Below are positions 1-7,379 of a DNA stretch of 12,357 nt, piece by piece. Both the position numbers and the translations under genes were made by a program. The stretch is from positions 1-12,357 of the forward strand of contig JAUVLC010000073.1 of the NCBI GenBank assembly GCA_030595925.1, read 5' to 3'. The stretch's first letter is position 1. Each line of letters starts with the position of its first letter. The DNA is from Clostridia bacterium. GTDB taxonomy: Bacteria > CBDUZB01 > JAGLHV01. The notes below the pieces were generated by a model. It was not told the DNA's origin. It did not search any database and saw nothing but the letters and a program-made list of their open reading frames with translations.

Positions 1-153
1 TACCAATTAGGACAGTGTTATGAAGCCAAAAAGATGTTTAATCAGGCCTTAGAAATGTATGAAAAATCAATATCTTTTCAGACAAATTATGAAATTGCTA
101 AAAACAAATCTATATCAATATTGCGTATTTTAGAAAACACAAATAACAAATAA
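1..153 (+). CDS. C-terminal fragment of a TPR protein, probably a third GT39-TPR paralogue (5' end outside window)
   Basis: Frame 1 is open from the window edge to the TAA at 151-153 and gives 50 residues. The start of the fragment (YQLGQCYEAKKMFNQALEMY) closely resembles the TPR part of the next gene (FNLGQCYEGQELFMQAGEMY) and of the gene at 3516 (FNLGRCYEEKGEKEKAQIMY). It is therefore likely the tail of a third member of the same tandem family. In the two complete paralogues about 100 more residues of TPR follow this point, whereas this copy stops about 40 residues later, so it has fewer repeats. It ends 29 bp before the next gene, which suggests an operon. A stand-alone TPR protein cannot be excluded because the N-terminal part is not visible. 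Confidence 0.75.
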   Translation, partial: YQLGQCYEAKKMFNQALEMYEKSISFQTNYEIAKNKSISILRILENTNNK

Positions 154-182
154 AATATAATTCATCTTGGTGGGGGGAGAAG

Positions 183-2450
183 ATGTTCGTTCATAAAAAC
201 AAGTTTTTTTTGTTTCTTTTATTTATCTATATACTAATGACTGGCTTGTTATTAAATCCTGATCCTCCTTTAACTAACGACGGTCCGTATTATCTTGTTT
301 TAGCCCAATCTGTTGTTTCTCACCAGGGATACCGGGACATTTTTCATCCTACTGAAATGCTTGATGTGGAATATCCTCCTCTTTATCCGTTATTACTTGC
401 TTTTCTTTTAATAATTTTTCCTAAAACCATTATTGGATTAAAACTTCTGTCTATATTGTTTGGGGTAGGGGTTTTAATGATTGTTTATTATTTTTTTGCT
501 AATCAGTATGAGGATTTACCGGAGCTTAAATTTTTTTCTGTTAAATGTAAAACTAAAATTTATAATTTTCCGTTTATTACCTATTCGTTACTATTGCTAT
601 TGCTTACTTTTACCAACTTGTGGTTTCTTGCTTTTTCTACAACAATTGCTCCGGAAATTATTTATCTTTTCTTTTCGTTGATAACGCTTATATTTTTAGA
701 AAAGTGGATAGATAAAAAAAATTATTTTAACCGGTATTTGGTTTTTACTGTTTTGAGTGTAGCAATGAGCTTTTATATTAAAGCACTTGGTATTTCATTA
801 ATTCTTACCGGTGTTATTTATTTTATTATTAAGAAATACTATAAAAAAGGTTTTTTGTTTTTAATAATAACAAGTAGTGTTGTTTTACCATGGATAATAA
901 GAAATAGAATAATAAATAAAATTTCACTATCACAGGATTATATCGGACAGTTCTTAATCGGGAATAATTTAAATTTTTTAGATATGGCTGAAACAATTTT
1001 TTATAATATTGTTCATTATATTTATGGTCTCTTCACTCTTTTGCTTCCCGGATATTTTTTGGGAAAATCTACTTTTCAGGGAGAGGAATCTTTTTCTTTT
1101 CTATATAGTTTAATAGGTAAAAAAGAATATTTTGACCCACAATCTTTAAATGCCTTTACTATTGTAATAAGTTTGCTTTTAAGTTTCATAGTGGGTATAG
1201 GCTTTATTAATCAATTAAAGAAGAAGAAATTGCCGGAAATATATGTTTTGTCGTACCTTTTTATACTTCTTCTTTTTCCAAAAAGATTTTATATTAGTAG
1301 TTCTAACAGGTATTTGCTTCCCCTGCTTCCTTTTATATTATGCTATTTTTTAAAAGGAATTTTTTTATTTGAAGTTTGGAGATTAAAAATTAAGCCATCT
1401 TTTTTTAGGAGTTTAAATGCAAATTTTGGATGGATACTTTGTTTTATTTTATTGGTTGGTAATTTAGTGCCTGCCGGTTGTATGATAAAAGGAAATATTA
1501 CTTATTTAAATAATTACAAGTTTTTATCAACACAAGAAAGAAAAGATTATCATTCCAGATGGCTTCTTGATTATTTTACTCCGGCTGACTGGATAAAGGA
1601 AAATACTCCACAAAACAGTGTTGTTATGCATTGTTTTCCTCCTGCTTTTTATTTGCAGAGCAATCGGAAAAGTGTATTTTTTCTGCTTTCCCCTGCCGGA
1701 CCCTGGCTGATAAAAATAAATTTGGAGAAAATGAAAGTAATTGCTGATAGAATTAATAGTGAGAATGTAAATTATTTAGTAGTGGGGCATCAGGCGGAAA
1801 GAGAGATTATTAATTATTTAAGGCAATATTCTAAAATATTTATGTTTGAGAAATTAGCTATATTTAAAACAGAAATGAAGACCGTTGAAATTTATAAGGT
1901 TATTAAAACTAATTCTCAAATAAAATTATTAAATAAGCAAGGGATAGATTATTATGAAAAAGGGGATTATGAACAGGCCGTACTAAAACTTGATAGACTT
2001 ATCCAATTACAACCCAATTGTAAAACTTATTTTAATTTAGGCCAGTGTTATGAAGGACAGGAACTTTTTATGCAGGCAGGTGAAATGTATAAAGAATCGG
2101 TACGACTTGAATCTGCGAATAAAACAGCTAAAACCAGGTTGGGAATTGTTCGGCAAAAGGAAAAAATAAAGCAAAACCCCGGTGATCCGGCAGGCTATGA
2201 AAGTATAGGTAAGTCTTATCTGGAAGATGGAAATTTAAATAAAGCAATAGAAAATTTAAAGTATGCACTGGGGTTAAATGCTTCCGGAGCTTCTTTACAT
2301 TATAATTTAGGTACGGCTTATTTTAGAAAAAAAGAATATAAATCTGCTTTAGAAGAATTCAAGAAAAGTTTATTCTTAAATAAGGATTTAAAAGATAAAC
2401 ATAGAATAAAACACTATATAAAAATTGTAAAAATGAAATTAGGGCGGTAA
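183..2450 (+). CDS. GT39/PMT_2-like membrane glycosyltransferase fused to C-terminal TPR repeats (paralogue A)
   Basis: This 755-residue protein is predicted to transfer a sugar from a polyprenyl-phosphate donor to an acceptor at the periplasmic face of the inner membrane (GT-C fold). The first membrane helix (about 7-24) is followed by a periplasmic loop with TNDGPYYLVLA (31-41) and DVEYPPLYPLLLA (61-73), the usual GT39 signatures. A second acidic site, APEIIYLFF, carries E158. Many hydrophobic helices run to about 430, including the RYLLPLLPF segment near 376. A soluble stretch (ADWIKENTP near 468) follows, and TPR-like repeats cover about 580-745, probably in the periplasm. The usual DE of the first loop is D33-G34 here, while the paralogue at 3516 keeps DE, so activity or specificity may differ. 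The ATG lies just after a G-rich ribosome site (GGGGGGAGA). An in-frame ATG at 237 would remove the first helix, so it is less likely. The substrate cannot be deduced. Confidence 0.85.
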   Translation: MFVHKNKFFLFLLFIYILMTGLLLNPDPPLTNDGPYYLVLAQSVVSHQGYRDIFHPTEMLDVEYPPLYPLLLAFLLIIFPKTIIGLKLLSILFGVGVLMIVYYFFANQYEDLPELKFFSVKCKTKIYNFPFITYSLLLLLLTFTNLWFLAFSTTIAPEIIYLFFSLITLIFLEKWIDKKNYFNRYLVFTVLSVAMSFYIKALGISLILTGVIYFIIKKYYKKGFLFLIITSSVVLPWIIRNRIINKISLSQDYIGQFLIGNNLNFLDMAETIFYNIVHYIYGLFTLLLPGYFLGKSTFQGEESFSFLYSLIGKKEYFDPQSLNAFTIVISLLLSFIVGIGFINQLKKKKLPEIYVLSYLFILLLFPKRFYISSSNRYLLPLLPFILCYFLKGIFLFEVWRLKIKPSFFRSLNANFGWILCFILLVGNLVPAGCMIKGNITYLNNYKFLSTQERKDYHSRWLLDYFTPADWIKENTPQNSVVMHCFPPAFYLQSNRKSVFFLLSPAGPWLIKINLEKMKVIADRINSENVNYLVVGHQAEREIINYLRQYSKIFMFEKLAIFKTEMKTVEIYKVIKTNSQIKLLNKQGIDYYEKGDYEQAVLKLDRLIQLQPNCKTYFNLGQCYEGQELFMQAGEMYKESVRLESANKTAKTRLGIVRQKEKIKQNPGDPAGYESIGKSYLEDGNLNKAIENLKYALGLNASGASLHYNLGTAYFRKKEYKSALEEFKKSLFLNKDLKDKHRIKHYIKIVKMKLGR

Positions 2451-2530
2451 ATATTGTTTAATTTCTCTTTAGGTCTAATTTTCCGCAGTTTACTGCGTTA
2501 TTTCTGCGAATAAACTGTGTCATAATTAAT

Positions 2531-2623
2531 GTAGTTGTCCAATGAACTTGTACTGAGTATAATCGAAGTATTGGGCGGCTAATAAAGTATTTTGCCGATG
2601 AGCCTCATAAATGAGGCAACTAC
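2531..2623. repeat. Possible MITE-like element bounded by GTAGTTG/CAACTAC inverted repeats
   Basis: GTAGTTG (2531-2537) and CAACTAC (2617-2623) are perfect inverted arms, and imperfect similarity extends outward (aatGTAGTTGtcc against attGTAGTTGcc on the other strand). Inside, GCCTCAT-AA-ATGAGGC (2602-2617) forms a 7-bp hairpin next to the right arm. The size of about 93 bp and the lack of coding capacity suit a small non-autonomous palindromic element, possibly decayed. No target-site duplication is obvious. Confidence 0.4.
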
Positions 2624-2682
2624 AATTGCTGTAAAAAATAGAGTTATGATACAGTCTGGAAAGCGGGAATATAGAAGGATAG

Positions 2683-2702
2683 ACTCCTGCTTTCGCAGGA
2701 GT
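2683..2702. repeat. Perfect 8-bp stem-loop, REP-like (ACTCCTGC/GCAGGAGT)
   Basis: ACTCCTGC (2683-2690) pairs with GCAGGAGT (2695-2702) around a TTTC loop. The form, a G+C-rich stem with a TTTC loop followed by GTGACA, resembles dispersed REP-type palindromes known from many bacterial genomes. AAAGCGGGA just upstream (2660-2668) is an imperfect inverted match to TCCTGCTTT inside it. No U-run follows, so an ordinary intrinsic terminator is unlikely, though the stem could shield the 3' end of the upstream transcript. Confidence 0.6.
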
Positions 2703-2717
2703 GACATTGATTGATAC

Positions 2718-2735
2718 CCCGCAGCAAGCTGCGGG
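2718..2735. repeat. Perfect 8-bp stem-loop (CCCGCAGC/GCTGCGGG)
   Basis: CCCGCAGC (2718-2725) and GCTGCGGG (2728-2735) are complementary. In RNA a 7-bp stem with a CAAG loop is more realistic. It follows the preceding hairpin after 15 bp, so the two form a pair as REP elements often do. It ends about 50 bp before the GT2 start codon and is followed by ACGATTTATTT, which is not a clean U-run. Confidence 0.6.
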
Positions 2736-2787
2736 AACGATTTATTTGGGTATTTGATAAATAAAAATATGAAAAGGCTAAAAATTT

Positions 2788-3513
2788 ATGAGTCGAAAAA
2801 TAGTTGTGGTTCCGGTTTACAACGAAGAAAAAATGGTGATAAACACTCTTAATGAAATTTCTTCTGCTGTGGATAGTATGATAATAATTAACGATGGGTC
2901 TACTGATTCCTCAGCTAAAAAAATTAATGAATGGTTAAGTGGTAAAAGTAATGTTTATTTTCTTTCTTTAAAAATTAATCGAGGGAAATCATATGCATTA
3001 AAAAAAGGATTTGGTAAAGTTTGTGAATTACTCAAAGAAGGCAAGATTGATAATGACGACATTATTATTACTATAGATGCCGATGGACAGCATTTAGGGG
3101 GAGATATTAATCGTATGTGTGAGTATCTCATTAAGGGTGGTTATGACATGGTTATAACCAGGAGAGATTTTGGGGAATATCCATTTTTTAAAATAATAGG
3201 AAATAAAATCTTATCATTAACCGCTTCTCTCTTGGGTGGGATAAAATATAACGATATAGAATGTGGGTTTAGATTTATGAAAGCGGAAATTGTTCCTGAG
3301 ATTATGAAATATTATATCGGGTTTAAATACAGTTGTGAACAGGAAATCGGAATTATTGCAGGCAGATTAAATTATAAAATTGATAATAATTATTTAATCA
3401 GACCACGTTTTTATCGTTCCCGGGGCACAAAAATTCCTGATGGCATAATTAATGTTTTTTTTGGAATGAGGGCTTTTATTAAGGTTAAATTTAAAAAACA
3501 AAAAGGGAGTTAA
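2788..3513 (+). CDS. Family 2 glycosyltransferase, polyprenyl-phosphate-sugar synthase-like (DPM1/DPG-type)
   Basis: This 241-residue enzyme has the GT-A signatures in order: VVVPVYNEE (6-14), INDGSTD (34-40), NRGKSYALKKG (64-74), the DAD metal-binding motif in IDADGQH (96-102), and the acceptor-loop segment ECGFRFM (158-164). Its length and the DxD-GQH and CGFR pattern match the soluble dolichyl- or polyprenyl-phosphate mannose/glucose synthases, which load a sugar from a nucleotide donor onto a lipid phosphate on the cytoplasmic face. No transmembrane helix is visible, unlike ArnC or GtrB types. The next gene starts 2 bp after its stop and encodes a GT39 enzyme that would use such a lipid-linked sugar, which supports the assignment. 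The ATG is preceded by a modest AAAGG at 10 bp. The exact sugar is not readable. Confidence 0.85.
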   Translation: MSRKIVVVPVYNEEKMVINTLNEISSAVDSMIIINDGSTDSSAKKINEWLSGKSNVYFLSLKINRGKSYALKKGFGKVCELLKEGKIDNDDIIITIDADGQHLGGDINRMCEYLIKGGYDMVITRRDFGEYPFFKIIGNKILSLTASLLGGIKYNDIECGFRFMKAEIVPEIMKYYIGFKYSCEQEIGIIAGRLNYKIDNNYLIRPRFYRSRGTKIPDGIINVFFGMRAFIKVKFKKQKGS

Positions 3514-3518
3514 ATTTG
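3502..3518 (+). promoter_or_regulatory. Ribosome-binding site and TTG start of GT39 paralogue B
   Basis: AAAGGGAG at 3502-3509 lies 6 bp before a TTG at 3516, itself only 2 bp after the GT2 stop codon. No ATG or GTG fits this position. The first residues line up with the start of paralogue A just before the first membrane helix. A TTG start coupled to the upstream gene is therefore the best choice. Confidence 0.65.
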
Positions 3519-5774
3519 TTATTTCATTTTTCCGGATTTGTGAAAGAAAATAAGTATTTTTTAATTATTGTGGCTTTATTTATCTTGATTGGTGGTTTGT
3601 TATTAAATCCTGATTTACCCATGGAAAATGATGAGCCCTATTATTTCGTTCTGGCTAAATCTTTATCTTTGCAAAAAGGATATGTACATACTTATTATCC
3701 GCAAGGAGGGCTTGTTGATGTAGAATATCCCCCTTTATATCCCATTTTTTTAGCGTTAGCGATGAAATTGGTTGGGTATAAAGTTGTTTTTTTAAAAGCA
3801 CTTTCTCTTCTTTTTGGGGGAGCAGCTTTAATTGCTATATATATTTTTTTTACTAAAAAAGACAAATCTTCGTTTTTCCAGAAAGATAAACAAATTTTTT
3901 ACTTGTCGCTTTTATTATTTACAGCCACTAACTGGTGGTTTCTTTCTTTTTCGGTAATAGTTGCTCCGGAAATTGCTTATCTCTTTTTCTCGGTCGTATC
4001 CCTTTATTTTTTGGAAGAGTATAGACAGAAAAGCAGTTTGGTTAATAAATATTTATTTGGGTCTCTTTTAATGTTGATAATGACTTTTTATATTAAAACG
4101 CTTGGTTTGTCCCTTATTTTAGCTGCGATTATCTGTTTTTTCTGGATGGAAAGAAAATATAAAAAGGGTTTGCTTTTAGGAGCTGTATCCTTTGTGTTAA
4201 TTTGCCCATGGGTATTTAGAAACAGTTTAATCACTAATTCCGACAGGATATTATCTCAAAATTATTTCAATCAATTTTTCTTTGGCTATGAAGGGAATTT
4301 GTGGGGTATTATAAAGACAATTGGTTTGAATGTTTTTCATTACGGCAAAGCTATTTCACATTTATTGCTTCCCGGTTATTTTATGGGAGAATCTATGTTT
4401 GAAGGGTTATCCTATTCTCCCTTTTTTTGTAGTTTAATGAATAACGATAAATTGTTTAAGCCGCAAGTTTTGCCATTCGTTTCTTTTTTTATTATAGTAT
4501 TTTTCTCCGGAATGACCCTTTTTGGTTTTATCAGGCATTTAATTAAAAAAAAGGGTTTAATGGATATATATGTATTATGTTATATGGGAATAATTTTGGT
4601 TTTTCCTTCCTGTTTTTATATTAACGCGGGGAAACGGTATTTGCTTTCCTTTCTTCCTTTTATATTATACTATTTTTTGTATGGCATTTCTTTTGTCGAA
4701 AAATGGAGATTAAAAATTCAGGAGAAAACGTTAAGAACAGAAAGCAATAAAAAAGGTATGCTGTATTTTTGTAATTTATGGGTGATTGTAGGGGTTATTT
4801 TACTGTTGGGTAATTTGGTTCCAATTTTTTGGTCGATAAAAGGGAATGTTTCTTATTTGGCCCACTACGAAATTTTGACGGAAAAGGAAAAAAGAAATTA
4901 CCATTCCTTTTGGCTTAATGATTATTTTACTCTGGCCGAATGGATAAAGGAGAATACTCCTGCGGATGCTGTTTTGATGCATTTTTTTCCGGCAGCTTTT
5001 TATCTTCACACTGAGCGAAAAACAGTTTTTTTTGATAAGGTTCCTTATTATCCGGAAGAAAGGAGTTTACATGATATTGAAACTGATATTGAAAAAAGAG
5101 AGGTGGCCTATATTATTGGGGCTTCACCCCAGCAAGAAAAGATAATTTCTTGGTTAAATACGGAACTTGAGCAATATATTTTTATTCCGATTGCACAAAT
5201 AGAGGTGAACAGAGTATATAAAGTGGTTAAAGTAAATCCGTTAGTTAAAGAAAGGTGTAAACAAGGGGCTTTTTTGTATAACGAAGGAGAATATGATTTA
5301 GCTATAGCAGAATTTGAAAAAGCACAATCGATAACATCTACCTTTGTCGGATATTTTAATTTAGGAAGATGTTATGAAGAAAAAGGTGAAAAAGAAAAAG
5401 CACAAATAATGTATAAGAGTGCTGTTGCTTTACAACCGAATTTTAAAGTAGGCAAAATTAGAGCTGATATTTTGTTTTACCGGCAATTAATTGATGCCCA
5501 GCCAAATAATTATCAATATTATTATAAATTAGGCTGTATTTTCCTGGAGAATTACCAGTTTGATAAAGCAATTGATATTTTTAACGGTGTTTTAGCAAGT
5601 AATTCGTCTTTTTATCGGGTACACTATGATTTGGGTTTAGCCTATTTGGGAAATAAAGACTATCGGGAAGCGATAATGGAATTTAAAAAAGCTTTAATTC
5701 TAACGCCCGAAATTAAAAGTAAAACGAAACACTATTTGAAAATTGCCCGCAAATTAAGAAGTAGAAACAAATAG
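3516..5774 (+). CDS. GT39/PMT_2-like membrane glycosyltransferase fused to C-terminal TPR repeats (paralogue B)
   Basis: This 752-residue paralogue of the 183-2450 gene is collinear over its whole length: first helix (about 13-30), MENDEPYYFVLAKS (36-49), DVEYPPLYP (68-76), IVAPEIAYLFF with E152, many membrane helices, a periplasmic segment (AEWIKENTP), and TPR repeats over about 577-745. The DE pair (D39-E40) of the GT39 first loop is intact, so this is the copy most likely to be catalytically standard. It is a predicted inner-membrane transferase using polyprenyl-phosphate sugar, with the TPR tail on the periplasmic side by analogy with the fold. It is translationally coupled to the GT2 gene. 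The two paralogues differ most in the periplasmic stretch before the TPRs, which may reflect different acceptors. The acceptor (lipid A, protein or polysaccharide) is unknown. Confidence 0.87.
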   Translation: MLFHFSGFVKENKYFLIIVALFILIGGLLLNPDLPMENDEPYYFVLAKSLSLQKGYVHTYYPQGGLVDVEYPPLYPIFLALAMKLVGYKVVFLKALSLLFGGAALIAIYIFFTKKDKSSFFQKDKQIFYLSLLLFTATNWWFLSFSVIVAPEIAYLFFSVVSLYFLEEYRQKSSLVNKYLFGSLLMLIMTFYIKTLGLSLILAAIICFFWMERKYKKGLLLGAVSFVLICPWVFRNSLITNSDRILSQNYFNQFFFGYEGNLWGIIKTIGLNVFHYGKAISHLLLPGYFMGESMFEGLSYSPFFCSLMNNDKLFKPQVLPFVSFFIIVFFSGMTLFGFIRHLIKKKGLMDIYVLCYMGIILVFPSCFYINAGKRYLLSFLPFILYYFLYGISFVEKWRLKIQEKTLRTESNKKGMLYFCNLWVIVGVILLLGNLVPIFWSIKGNVSYLAHYEILTEKEKRNYHSFWLNDYFTLAEWIKENTPADAVLMHFFPAAFYLHTERKTVFFDKVPYYPEERSLHDIETDIEKREVAYIIGASPQQEKIISWLNTELEQYIFIPIAQIEVNRVYKVVKVNPLVKERCKQGAFLYNEGEYDLAIAEFEKAQSITSTFVGYFNLGRCYEEKGEKEKAQIMYKSAVALQPNFKVGKIRADILFYRQLIDAQPNNYQYYYKLGCIFLENYQFDKAIDIFNGVLASNSSFYRVHYDLGLAYLGNKDYREAIMEFKKALILTPEIKSKTKHYLKIARKLRSRNK

Positions 5775-5819
5775 AAAGTATTTAGAAAAACAACAATTTA
5801 AAGGGGATTTGTCTTAAAA

Positions 5820-7226
5820 ATGAAAAAAATATTATTATTGAATCCTCCCGGAAACCGGCCATATATTAGAGATTATTATTGTAGCCATATTGCCAAAGGT
5901 ATTTATTACTGGCCGGGTTATGACCTGCTGGTATTAAGTGGAATTTTGGGTAAAGAACATCAGATAGAAGTGTTGGATGCAATTATTTCCGGGATGAGCA
6001 GGGAAGACTGTTTCCGCCGAATTAAGGATATGGATGTAGATGTAATAATTTTTATTACAGGTTCTGTTTCCTGGAGAGAGGATTTTTCTTTTCTGGAAAA
6101 GGTCAAAAAAGAAAAAAAAGCTTTAATAATTGCCAGCGGCGATTTTCTTCTTTTCCAGGGCAGTAAAATTATGAAGCAATTTCCGTTTTTGGATGCTGTT
6201 ATTTTGGATTTTACTACGCGGAATATTTTAGACTTTCTTGATGAGGAGGGGGGTAAAAACCCCGACAATCTTATTATCAGAAATGGTGAGGACATAATCG
6301 AAGGAAATAGGTCTAAAACTAAGGAATTTGAAATACCTATTCCCCGGCATGAACTTTTTCCCTTGAATAAATATACGTTGCCTCATTTAAAAAAACATCC
6401 TTTTGCCAGCGTTCTGACGGCGTTTGGTTGTCCTTATCAATGTTTGTTTTGTCCTTTCCAGCAAATACCTTTTAAAACACGTAAGGTTGAGAATATTTTA
6501 GAAGAATTTGACTATATTCGTTCATTAGGAATTAAAGAAATTTGGTTTAGGGACCAGACCTTTCTGGCTAACAAAGAACATAGCCTTAAATTGTGCAAAG
6601 AGATGATAGAAAAAAATTTTTTTTTTAGCTGGAGTTGTGAAACAAGGGTTGATTTACTTAATAAAGACTCTCTAAGCTTAATGAAAGATGCCGGTTGCCA
6701 CACAGTAATGTTAGGGGTGGAGAGTGCCAGGCAGGAGATATTGGATAGATATAAAAAAGGGATTAAAATTGACCAGATAAAGGTAGCTTTTGCTCTTTGT
6801 AAAAAATTAAAAATAAAAACATTGGCACATTTTATTATAGGATTGCCGGGTGAAGATGAAGAATCACAAAGGGAACTAATTGATTTAGCCATGCAAATTG
6901 ATTGTGATTATGCTTCTTTTAATATTGCCAGTCCGCAAATAGGGACTACTTTTCGTGATCAAGCAATAAGTGAGGGGTGGATTTCCGAGAAAACGGATAT
7001 TATGGATAGTTCCTGTTCTTATCCGCTTATTGAGACGAAAGGTCTATCTAAGGAAAAGGTGTGGATGTTTCATCAGCTGGCAGTAAGGAAATTTTATCTT
7101 CGTCCCGGTTTTTTATGGAAGAGAATATGCCGGTTAAAATCAATAAAAGAAGGTATTATTTTAATAAGAGAGGGTGTTTATTTTTTAAGGGAAATTTTTC
7201 TGCCCAAAACCGGAAAAGATGATTAA
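5820..7226 (+). CDS. Radical SAM protein with N-terminal cobalamin-binding-like (B12-type) domain
   Basis: This 468-residue protein opens with ILLLNPPG and a Rossmann-like region (about 1-150) typical of the B12-binding part of class B radical SAM enzymes such as the BchE and HpnJ types. No DxHxxG is seen, which is common in this group. The radical SAM core starts with GCPYQCLFC, giving the 4Fe-4S cysteines C204, C208 and C211 (CxxxCxxC). It continues with IWFRDQTFLANKE, SCETRVDLL, VMLGVESA and FIIGLPGE, the usual beta-strand motifs of the family. Members carry out methylations, cyclisations or other radical chemistry on lipids, sugars or peptides; the substrate here is not readable. It follows the GT39 gene by 45 bp (AAGGGG at 5801-5806), so a role in the same lipid-glycan pathway is plausible. 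An A7T10 tract lies within the gene at 6610-6626. Confidence 0.85.
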   Translation: MKKILLLNPPGNRPYIRDYYCSHIAKGIYYWPGYDLLVLSGILGKEHQIEVLDAIISGMSREDCFRRIKDMDVDVIIFITGSVSWREDFSFLEKVKKEKKALIIASGDFLLFQGSKIMKQFPFLDAVILDFTTRNILDFLDEEGGKNPDNLIIRNGEDIIEGNRSKTKEFEIPIPRHELFPLNKYTLPHLKKHPFASVLTAFGCPYQCLFCPFQQIPFKTRKVENILEEFDYIRSLGIKEIWFRDQTFLANKEHSLKLCKEMIEKNFFFSWSCETRVDLLNKDSLSLMKDAGCHTVMLGVESARQEILDRYKKGIKIDQIKVAFALCKKLKIKTLAHFIIGLPGEDEESQRELIDLAMQIDCDYASFNIASPQIGTTFRDQAISEGWISEKTDIMDSSCSYPLIETKGLSKEKVWMFHQLAVRKFYLRPGFLWKRICRLKSIKEGIILIREGVYFLREIFLPKTGKDD

Positions 7227-7277
7227 TAAGCAGATAGTTTTTTAGGTTAAATAAAAAAATTTACTGTTAAATTACTA

Positions 7278-7289
7278 ATGTAGAAAAAT
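7278..7289 (+). promoter_or_regulatory. ATGTAGAAAAAT motif upstream of the sigma-54-like gene (shared with 11588-11620)
   Basis: ATGTAGAAAAA followed by T also begins each of the two direct repeats near the end of the activator gene, where the run has one more A. Here it ends 1 bp before the -35 of the proposed promoter at 7291, a position suited to a regulator or an UP-like element. Only a half-site is present, since the TCTACAT arm is missing. In AT-rich DNA an 11-base match can arise by chance, so the link is tentative. Confidence 0.35.
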
Positions 7290-7290
7290 A

Positions 7291-7319
7291 TTGAGATTAT
7301 TACCTTTTCGTGTTATATT
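7291..7319 (+). promoter_or_regulatory. Probable sigma-70 promoter for the sigma-54/kinase/activator genes
   Basis: TTGAGA (7291-7296) and TATATT (7314-7319) are separated by 17 bp. TG at 7311-7312 makes an extended -10 (TGtTATATT). Transcription would begin near 7326, about 50 bp before the sigma-54-like start codon, in the only sizeable gap (141 bp) between the radical SAM gene and the regulatory genes. An overlapping TATAAT at 7320-7325 is a better -10 alone but lacks a good -35 at the right distance. Confidence 0.5.
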
Positions 7320-7379
7320 TATAATGGTGATTTTTATTACATAAACCGCAAAAAAACATATTAGTTTTTGGATAAAAAA

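Larger units (their letters stand above)
2451..2787. repeat. Non-coding, palindrome-rich intergenic region (REP/MITE-like patchwork)
   Basis: These 337 bp have no convincing ORF and are visibly more G+C-rich and more repetitive than the flanking genes. They contain at least four inverted repeats in series: arms at 2486-2492/2511-2517, arms at 2531-2537/2617-2623 enclosing a 7-bp hairpin at 2602-2617, a perfect 8-bp hairpin at 2683-2702, and another 8-bp hairpin at 2718-2735. The block separates GT39 paralogue A from the GT2 gene. It looks like a mosaic of short palindromic elements of the kind dispersed through bacterial genomes. It has no transposase, and no single terminator or promoter could be assigned with confidence. 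Confidence 0.7.

Noticed and set aside
2602-2735. CRISPR-like repeats
   Set aside because: The palindromes differ from one another and there is no regular repeat-spacer pattern.
4682-4696. TGGCAT-N5-TTGT, resembling a -24/-12 promoter
   Set aside because: It lies inside the GT39 paralogue B gene and lacks the essential GC at -12 (TTGT instead of TTGC); probably chance.
5960-6295. 111-codon reverse-strand open frame inside the radical SAM gene
   Set aside because: Shadow of the coding strand; no ribosome site and no recognisable protein features, while the + strand frame has clear family motifs.
6512-6892. 126-codon reverse-strand open frame inside the radical SAM gene
   Set aside because: It overlaps the conserved radical SAM core on the other strand and shows no domain or start signal of its own.
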